A DNA stretch of 34,497 nt from NCBI GenBank assembly GCA_016794805.1, contig JAEUJI010000349.1, positions 1-34,497 on the forward strand, read 5' to 3'. Below the pieces are notes generated by a model, which had not been told where the DNA came from, ran no database searches, and saw only the letters and a list, made by a program, of their open reading frames with translations. The position numbers and the translations under genes were made by a program. Within the stretch, counting starts at the first letter, position 1; each line of letters begins with the position of its first letter. The DNA is from Gemmatimonadota bacterium. GTDB lineage: Bacteria > Gemmatimonadota > Gemmatimonadetes > Gemmatimonadales > GWC2-71-9. This document shows positions 29,881 through 34,497 of the stretch, one piece after another.

Positions 29881-30279
29881 CTACCGCACCGTCAGCGTGC
29901 CCTGCATCCGATATGCGGCGTGGGTCACAGTTTCGAAGCGATACCTGCCCGCCGGCAGGCCTGGCAGGGTCACCCGGAAGCTGGCCCCCGCCGCGGCCAG
30001 CACCGGCCCGCGCAGCTCCGTGCTGCCGGGCGGCAGGGCCGCCTGCAGCCGGCCGCGCAGCGCGGGCGGGATGTCCGCAGCCACGAACGCGACCACGTAC
30101 GGGCCGCCCGACTCGACGGTGAACTCGAGGACGTCTCCGCCGGCCACCACCAGCCGGTCCGGGGCAAAGCGGAACACCCCCGCTGCCGGGTGTTCCAGCC
30201 GGACCTCATGCACCCGCTGCGCGGCGAGCGCAGGACTCGCCAGCAGCAGGCCGCCGATGAGCATGAATGCGCGAGTCAC
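29881..30279 (-). CDS. Exported cupredoxin-fold protein that lacks key copper ligands
   Basis: A signal peptide (1-20, ASPALAAQ) precedes a plastocyanin-like beta-sandwich of about 110 residues. In copper-binding relatives the first ligand lies in 'GGPHNVAF' and the last three in 'YYCVPHxxxGMxG'. Here those segments read GGPYVVAF (Tyr61) and FETVTHAAYRMQG (Thr117, H120, M125), so the first His and the Cys are lost. It is therefore unlikely to be a normal electron carrier; it may bind another ligand or partner. The GTG at 30279 is preceded by GGGGGAGGG at 7-8 nt; an internal ATG at 30264 would also keep the signal peptide. Confidence 0.72.
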   Translation of the reverse strand: MTRAFMLIGGLLLASPALAAQRVHEVRLEHPAAGVFRFAPDRLVVAGGDVLEFTVESGGPYVVAFVAADIPPALRGRLQAALPPGSTELRGPVLAAAGASFRVTLPGLPAGRYRFETVTHAAYRMQGTLTVR

Positions 30280-30300
30280 GTTTGCGCCCTCCCCCAGCCA

Positions 30301-30310
30301 ACTTTAGATT
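30301..30310. promoter_or_regulatory. Overlapping divergent -10-like boxes (TAAAGT on minus, TAGATT on plus)
   Basis: ACTTTAGATT reads TAAAGT leftward, 21 nt before the cupredoxin GTG, and TAGATT rightward, 59 nt before the small zinc-ribbon GTG. The two directions could compete for polymerase. Confidence 0.35.
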
Positions 30311-30369
30311 GACGTACGGGCGGGCCGGGGAATCTCACCCCGGCGTTCCTCCCGCCAGAAGGACGACCC

Positions 30370-30609
30370 GTGGGACGTCGCGGGATCAAAGAATACCGGG
30401 CCGCCGAGGCCCTGCTGCTGATCGCGGCCGACCGCGACCACCGGCCGCTGGTATGCCCCTCCTGCTCGACCCCCAGCATCGACCGCAGCCCCAAACGTAA
30501 CGAAGAGCCGGCCGGCCGGGTCACGCTGACCTGCCGCACCTGCAGCCGGACCGCCTCCTACCTGGTGCGCGCCTCGATGAGCTCGCCCGAGGAGCCCCGG
30601 CACGGCTGA
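30370..30609 (+). CDS. Small zinc-ribbon protein (79 aa)
   Basis: Two CxxC pairs (CPSC at about 29-32 and CRTC at about 55-58) form a zinc ribbon with a basic linker (SPKRNEEP). There is no signal peptide or membrane segment. Such small ribbons often bind nucleic acid or proteins; the family is not recognised. The GTG at 30370 is preceded by AGAAGGA at a good distance. Confidence 0.6.
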   Translation: MGRRGIKEYRAAEALLLIAADRDHRPLVCPSCSTPSIDRSPKRNEEPAGRVTLTCRTCSRTASYLVRASMSSPEEPRHG

Positions 30610-30635
30610 GAGTAGGCGGCGCCCCGTGGCGGTTC

Positions 30636-30641
30636 TACATT
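30636..30641 (+). promoter_or_regulatory. Putative -10 box (TACATT), leaderless-type spacing, for the MFS gene
   Basis: TTCTACATTCC is followed after 8 nt by the ATG at 30650, with no ribosome binding site between. It supports this ATG over the GTG at 30626, which would lie upstream of the box. Confidence 0.45.
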
Positions 30642-30649
30642 CCTCCGCC

Positions 30650-31813
30650 ATGTTCTCCCCGCAGCAGCTCATCTTCCTGACGGTCTTCATTGACCTGATC
30701 GGATTCGGAATCGTGCTCCCGCTGCTGCCGAGCTACGCGGCGGCGTTCCGGGTGAGCGACACCGCCATCGGGTTCCTGGTCGCCAGTTTCTCGCTCATGC
30801 AGTTCCTGCTGGCTCACTGGTGGGGCCGCCTCTCCGACCGGATCGGCCGCCGGCCGGTGCTCCTGGTGGGCCTCGCCGGAAGCGCCGTCTCCTACCTCGT
30901 CTTCGCGCTGGCGGGCAGCTTCTGGCTGCTGCTGGTCTCGCGCATGGTCGCCGGCGCGATGGGGGCGACGGTCAACGTGGCCCAGGCCTACCTCGCGGAC
31001 GTTACGGCGCCGGAGCGCCGGGCCAGCGCGATGGGGCTCCTCGGGGCCGCCTTCGGCCTCGGGTTCGTGGTGGGACCGGCGCTCGGCGGGATCTCCAGTC
31101 ACTGGGGAGACGCCGGCCCCGGCCTGATCGCCTCGGGACTCACCGGCATCAATCTCCTCCTGGCGTGGCGCTGGCTCCCCGAGTCGCGCCCCGGCGGGGC
31201 GCCGGCGGCCGTCGCCGTGCCCGTCCACTGGAGCAGATTCCTCGCGCCCTTCGCCGCGGTGGGCCTCTCCACCATCGCCTTCACCGTGCTGTACGTGGTG
31301 TTCCCGCTCCAGGTGGAGCGCGCCCTCGGCCTCGATCGTCACCAGTCGGCCTACCTCTTCGTGCTCATCGGACTGGTGAGCGCCGTGGTGCAGGGCGGCC
31401 TCATCGGGCGGCTGGTGGCGCGGTACGGCGAACGGGTGCTGATCGGCGCCGGGGGACTGGTCCTGGCGGCGGGGCTGGCGCTCCTCCCCGCCGCGCTCGC
31501 GCCGGGCGCCGGATTCGGGCTGCTGCTGCTCGCGCTGGTGCTGGTCGCCGCGGGGTCAGCGACGATCGCGCCCAGCGCCGCGGCCTGCGTGAGCCGGGTG
31601 GCGCCGGCGGATGAGCAGGGACGGGCGCTCGGACTGCTGCAGAGCGTCGGCGCGGTGGCGCGGATCGCGGGGCCGATCGCGGCCGGCAGCCTGGCCGCGG
31701 CCTTCTCCCCTCGCGTGGCGTTCCTGGCCGCGAGCGGCGCCGCGGGGCTGGCGGGGATCTCGGGAATGCTGGGGTGGAAGGAACTGCGCCGGACGGCTAC
31801 CGGGGCTGGGTGA
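30650..31813 (+). CDS. Major facilitator superfamily efflux transporter, TetA/DHA1 type
   Basis: Twelve transmembrane helices can be traced over 387 residues. The start 'FLTVFIDLIGFGIVLPLLP' and loop 2-3 motif A (GRLSDRIGRRPVLL) are typical of the 12-helix drug:H+ antiporter group that includes TetA. The helix 5 motif region 'GLGFVVGPALGG' fits motif C of antiporters. It exports a small molecule across the inner membrane; the substrate cannot be told from sequence, and similar genes often have no role in tetracycline resistance. The 3' end overlaps the convergent signal peptidase gene by 17 bp. Confidence 0.85.
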   Translation: MFSPQQLIFLTVFIDLIGFGIVLPLLPSYAAAFRVSDTAIGFLVASFSLMQFLLAHWWGRLSDRIGRRPVLLVGLAGSAVSYLVFALAGSFWLLLVSRMVAGAMGATVNVAQAYLADVTAPERRASAMGLLGAAFGLGFVVGPALGGISSHWGDAGPGLIASGLTGINLLLAWRWLPESRPGGAPAAVAVPVHWSRFLAPFAAVGLSTIAFTVLYVVFPLQVERALGLDRHQSAYLFVLIGLVSAVVQGGLIGRLVARYGERVLIGAGGLVLAAGLALLPAALAPGAGFGLLLLALVLVAAGSATIAPSAAACVSRVAPADEQGRALGLLQSVGAVARIAGPIAAGSLAAAFSPRVAFLAASGAAGLAGISGMLGWKELRRTATGAG

Positions 31814-32522
31814 AGAAGCGGCGCCATCGGATGGTGGTGAGCAGGGGCAGCGGCCGTTCGCTGGCGGGGTCGTAGCTGAAGTAGATGACCAGTGGCGTGC
31901 CCCGCACGGCGCGGCGCGGCAGGAAGCCCCAATAGCGGCTGTCGTACGAGTTGTCCCGGTTGTCTCCCATCATGAACAGCGAGCCCGCCGGCACCACGAT
32001 CGGCCCCCAGTCCTGCAGGTCGGGGCTGTAGCCGGTGGTGTCCCGCGCCAGGTACCGCACCTGCCAGGCGTACATCCGGTGCCGCGCCTCCACCAGCTCA
32101 GACCGGGTCGGGTCGTCATGGCGCACAAAGGCTTCCTCCACCGGGGCGCCGTTCCGGAACAGGACGCTCCGCCGCATCTCCAGCGTGTCCCCGGGAAGGC
32201 CGACGGCCCGCTTCACCACCTTCATGTCCCGCTCTTCCACCGAATCGAACACCAGCACGTCGCCCCGGGCCGGCTCCCGCCAGGCGGGGAGGCGGATGCC
32301 CAGGACCGGAATCTCCGGGCCGTAGATGGCCTTGTTGACGAACAGGTGATCGCCGGGGCGGAGGGTGTTCTCCATGCTGGAGGACGGGATCCGGAACGCC
32401 TCGAGCAGGAAGGTGCGGAGCAGCAGCCAGGCGGCGATGGCGACCAGGATGGCCTTGGTCCATTCGCGGAGGGCCTCGCCCAGCGTGGCTTCGCGGGGGG
32501 CGGCGCCCGCGGCGTCGGTCAT
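31797..32522 (-). CDS. lepB: Signal peptidase I (second of a tandem pair)
   Basis: One N-terminal membrane helix (about 23-41) is followed by the catalytic domain with S49 in PSSSMENTL, K104 in KVVKRAVGLPGD, and the GDNRDNSYDSR box. This is an intact Ser-Lys type I signal peptidase that removes signal peptides from exported proteins at the periplasmic face. The GTG/ATG region overlaps the preceding signal peptidase stop by 4 bp, so they are cotranscribed. It shares 'GDNRDxSYDxRxWGFLPRR' and the C-terminal 'ASxRPLPLLTxxRWxRxF' features with its neighbour, pointing to a local duplication. Confidence 0.93.
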   Translation of the reverse strand: MTDAAGAAPREATLGEALREWTKAILVAIAAWLLLRTFLLEAFRIPSSSMENTLRPGDHLFVNKAIYGPEIPVLGIRLPAWREPARGDVLVFDSVEERDMKVVKRAVGLPGDTLEMRRSVLFRNGAPVEEAFVRHDDPTRSELVEARHRMYAWQVRYLARDTTGYSPDLQDWGPIVVPAGSLFMMGDNRDNSYDSRYWGFLPRRAVRGTPLVIYFSYDPASERPLPLLTTIRWRRFFTQPR

Positions 32523-33226
32523 CGGGGAACGGTGAAGAGGCGGTTCCAGCGGGTTGCGGTCAGGAGCGGAAGCGGCCGCCAGCTGGCCGGGTCAAAGCTG
32601 TAATAGATGATGAGCGGCGAGCCGCGAAGGTTGCGGCGCGGGAGGAAGCCCCAGAAGCGGCCGTCGTACGAGGAGTCCCGGTTGTCGCCCATGACGAAGA
32701 GGGACTCGGGGGGCACCACCAGCGGGCCCCAGTTGTTGCGATCCGGCTGGTAGGGGCCGGTCCGGGCGCCCACGAGCCGGGGGGCCTGCCACGCCCGCAT
32801 CTGGGCCCGGCTGCCGTTGGGATCGGGATCGTCCGGGCGGGCGCGGCGGACATACGGCTCGGCGAGCGCGACCCCGTTCCGGAGCACGGTACCGGCCTCC
32901 ATCGCCAGGGTGTCCCCGGGCAGCCCGATCACCCGCTTCACGACGTCGAGCCCCGCCGTCTCCACCGACTCGAAGATCACGATGTCCGCGTGGCGCGGCT
33001 CGCGAAAGGCCGGCAGCAGCGAGCGGGTGAAGGGGATCTTGGCCCCGAAGGTCGGGCGGGCCACCCAGAGGACGTCCCCGGTGAGCAGCGTCGGGTCCAT
33101 GCTCTCCGAGGTGATGTGAAACGCCTGCACCACGAACGTCCGCAGGATGAGCCAGGCCACGACCGCGAAGCCGAGGCTCTTGGCCCACTCCTTCAGCGTG
33201 TGGCGGCCCGATTCCGCTCCGGTCAC
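32519..33226 (-). CDS. lepB: Signal peptidase I (first of a tandem pair)
   Basis: A membrane helix (about 17-36) precedes the catalytic domain with S42 in TSESMDPTL, K97 in LDVVKRVIGLPGD, and GDNRDSSYDGR. All active-site elements are intact. The substrate-facing residues near the Ser differ from the paralogue downstream (ITSESMDPTL against IPSSSMENTL), so the two may prefer different substrates. The GTG at 33226 overlaps the TGA of the tolB-like gene (GTGA), tying it to the Tol-Pal operon. Confidence 0.93.
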   Translation of the reverse strand: MTGAESGRHTLKEWAKSLGFAVVAWLILRTFVVQAFHITSESMDPTLLTGDVLWVARPTFGAKIPFTRSLLPAFREPRHADIVIFESVETAGLDVVKRVIGLPGDTLAMEAGTVLRNGVALAEPYVRRARPDDPDPNGSRAQMRAWQAPRLVGARTGPYQPDRNNWGPLVVPPESLFVMGDNRDSSYDGRFWGFLPRRNLRGSPLIIYYSFDPASWRPLPLLTATRWNRLFTVPR

Positions 33227-34287
33227 TCCACCCAGTCCGCGATGAACAGGTTGGTCTCGCCGGCTTCCTTCTGGTTCCGGTTGGAGGCCCAGATCAGCCG
33301 CTTCCCGTCATAGCTGAACATCGGGAAGGAGTCGAAGTCCGGATGGGTGGTGATCTTTTCGAGACCGGTGCCGTCCACGTTGATCAGGAACAGGTCGAAC
33401 TCCCCGCTCCGCGGCTTCTCGAAGTTGGAGGAAAAGATGATCTTCCGGCCATCGGGCGTGAACACCGGCGCGAAGTTGGCCCCGCCCAGGTTGGTGACCT
33501 GGCGCGGATTCCCACCATCGGCGTCGGCCACCCACACCTCGACCCGCGACGGCCGCACCATCCGGTTGCGCAGCAGGTTGAGGTAGTCCGCGGTGTCGGC
33601 GGCGGTCTTCGGGTACCCGGCCCGCCAGACGATCTGCTTCCCATCGGGCGAGAACCAGGCCCCGCCGTCGTAGCCGACCCGGTGGGTGAGCCGGCGCACG
33701 TCGGAGCCGTCCACATTCATCGTGTACAGCTCGATGTCCCCGTCCCGGGTGCTGGTGAAGATGATCCGCTTCCCGTCCGGCGACACCGTGGACTCGGCAT
33801 TGTAGGACCCGTCGCTGGTCAGCTGCCGCAGGTCCGAGCCGTCGAGCTTCGAGGTGTAGATCTCGAGGTTGCCGAGCGGCCAGACATACCCATGAGACTT
33901 GTCGGGAGCGGGCGGGCATTCCGGGGCGTGCCTGAAAGTGGAGCTGTACAGCAGGCGCTGGTCATTGGCGTAGAAGAAGCCGCAGGTGGTGCGCCCCAGC
34001 CCGTTGGACACCCGCCGCACCCCGGAGCCGTCCGCGTTCATGATGTATTGCTGATCGCAGCCGGCGTCCACCCGCTCCTGCCGCTGGAAGATGACCTTCC
34101 GCCCATCCCGGGAGAAATACGCCTCGGCGTTGTTGCCGCCGAAGGTCAGCTGCCGGATGTTCGCGAGATGCCGCTCCCCCGGCTCGGCGGGAACGACGGT
34201 AGTCGAGGCGGGGGTACCCGGCGCTCCGGGGGCGCACCCGAGGACGGCCAGGGAGAGGCCGGCGAGGAGCGGGATCGGAATTCGCAT
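33223..34287 (-). CDS. tolB: TolB-like beta-propeller lipoprotein
   Basis: The ATG at 34287 starts a lipoprotein signal peptide (LLAGLSLAVLGC, Cys17) followed by PD40/WD40-like repeats of the TolB propeller: 'YFSRDGRKVIFQ', 'VSPDGKRIIFTSTRDGDIELYTMNVDG' (split), 'FSPDGKQIVWRAG', 'FTPDGRKIIFSSNF', 'FSYDGKRLIWAS'. The gene upstream ends like Pal, which supports a Tol-Pal role in outer-membrane integrity. E. coli TolB is a soluble periplasmic protein without a lipid anchor, so the lipobox is unusual. A TATTCT box lies 9 nt before the start with no ribosome binding site. An upstream in-frame start would add a proline-rich extension and is rejected. Confidence 0.78.
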   Translation of the reverse strand: MRIPIPLLAGLSLAVLGCAPGAPGTPASTTVVPAEPGERHLANIRQLTFGGNNAEAYFSRDGRKVIFQRQERVDAGCDQQYIMNADGSGVRRVSNGLGRTTCGFFYANDQRLLYSSTFRHAPECPPAPDKSHGYVWPLGNLEIYTSKLDGSDLRQLTSDGSYNAESTVSPDGKRIIFTSTRDGDIELYTMNVDGSDVRRLTHRVGYDGGAWFSPDGKQIVWRAGYPKTAADTADYLNLLRNRMVRPSRVEVWVADADGGNPRQVTNLGGANFAPVFTPDGRKIIFSSNFEKPRSGEFDLFLINVDGTGLEKITTHPDFDSFPMFSYDGKRLIWASNRNQKEAGETNLFIADWVE

Positions 34288-34296
34288 AGGGGTGGA

Positions 34297-34302
34297 AGAA
34301 TA
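34297..34302 (-). promoter_or_regulatory. Putative -10 box (TATTCT), leaderless-type spacing, for the tolB-like gene
   Basis: TTATTCTTCC on the minus strand, 9 nt before the ATG at 34287; no ribosome binding site between. It would let tolB-lepB-lepB be transcribed apart from pal. Confidence 0.4.
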
Positions 34303-34357
34303 ACCGCGGGCCGGGGTGGGGTGGAGGGGAGGAAAGCAGACCGGGGGAGGGTGCGGG

Positions 34358-34379
34358 GGGTGGCGGCCGACGGCCACCC
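34358..34379. repeat. Hairpin GGGTGGC-GGCCGACG-GCCACCC between pal and tolB
   Basis: Seven-base-pair perfect stem with an 8-nt loop in the 159-bp spacer. It could reduce transcription passing from pal to tolB. Its GC-rich palindromic form resembles the REP-like elements elsewhere in the window. Confidence 0.5.
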
Positions 34380-34446
34380 TTCCCCGTACCCTCCCCCGGC
34401 CGCGGGCACGACGCCGGCCGCAGGGGCCGGCGCCGCACGCCGGTAC

Positions 34447-34497
34447 TCAGTTGGTCTTGCTCAGCTCCACCCGGCGGTTCGCCAGCCGGCCGGCCGG
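34447..34497 (-). CDS. pal: C-terminal end of an OmpA-like protein, probably Pal (partial)
   Basis: Only the last 16 codons are inside the window; they read ...RLANRRVELSKTN and stop. NRRVEL is the usual end of the OmpA/Pal peptidoglycan-binding domain (consensus NRRVEI). Together with the tolB-like gene just downstream, this is most likely Pal, the outer-membrane lipoprotein that links to peptidoglycan. The rest lies beyond the window edge, so a different OmpA-family protein cannot be excluded. Confidence 0.65.
   Translation of the reverse strand, partial: PAGRLANRRVELSKTN

Noticed and set aside
28258-30312. 684-codon plus-strand ORF over the CsgG-like and cupredoxin genes
   Set aside because: Shadow of three minus-strand genes with signal peptides and domains.
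30650-31813. MFS gene as a tetracycline-resistance determinant
   Set aside because: Family-level similarity to TetA does not show the substrate; there are no mobile-element or tetR neighbours.

Overview
This is a very GC-rich bacterial chromosome segment with almost no ordinary mobile DNA: no insertion sequence, prophage, CRISPR array, rRNA or tRNA gene was recognised. Several features together suggest Gemmatimonadota or a close relative: a MqnD-type menaquinone enzyme, many secreted proteins whose signal peptides end in AxA-Q, a diderm outer-membrane toolkit (Tol-Pal, CsgG-like lipoprotein, an outer-membrane beta-barrel), frequent GTG/TTG starts, and a TANNNT box lying only 5-9 nt before many start codons. 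The phylum is an inference; no marker gene settles it.

Layout. 1-2000: small conserved proteins and a MqnA/MqnD-family enzyme interrupted by an in-frame octamer repeat. 2100-9800: a co-directional signalling and envelope locus with an HD-GYP response regulator, a stand-alone receiver, a 1170-residue membrane-anchored HEAT-repeat protein, a processive family 2 glycosyltransferase, and an odd receiver-DHp-pseudoreceiver protein without an ATPase domain. The last four are translationally coupled by overlapping stops and starts. 9870-13500: a RhlE-type RNA helicase converging on pepE and a PlsB-like acyltransferase. 13540-15180: the lemA/htpX pair. 15235-18130: a MerR-type regulator, a lone GspH-like pseudopilin, a Fis-type regulator with half a receiver, and a YhaM-type 3'-5' exoribonuclease.

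18180-19055 is a gene-poor, hairpin-rich interval ending in a cluster of DnaA-box-like 9-mers within about 90 bp, which is the most unexpected non-coding feature here. 19056-22360 holds two coupled unknown proteins and a large secreted Ig-like/LVIVD-propeller protein. 22620-23790 holds a cold-shock protein, a secreted unknown and a small Smr protein. 23875-26708 is a periplasmic binding-protein lipoprotein coupled to a methyl-accepting chemotaxis protein with no permease nearby. 26767-30610 holds a basic-tailed small protein, a CsgG-like lipoprotein coupled to an outer-membrane barrel, a cupredoxin-fold protein that has lost two copper ligands, and a small zinc ribbon. 30650-34497 is an MFS transporter converging on an apparent pal-tolB-lepB-lepB operon with two tandem signal peptidases.

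Best leads for something undescribed: the receiver/HEAT/GT2/receiver-DHp locus, the DHp protein itself, the DnaA-box cluster, and the leaderless-type promoter pattern that recurs across the window.
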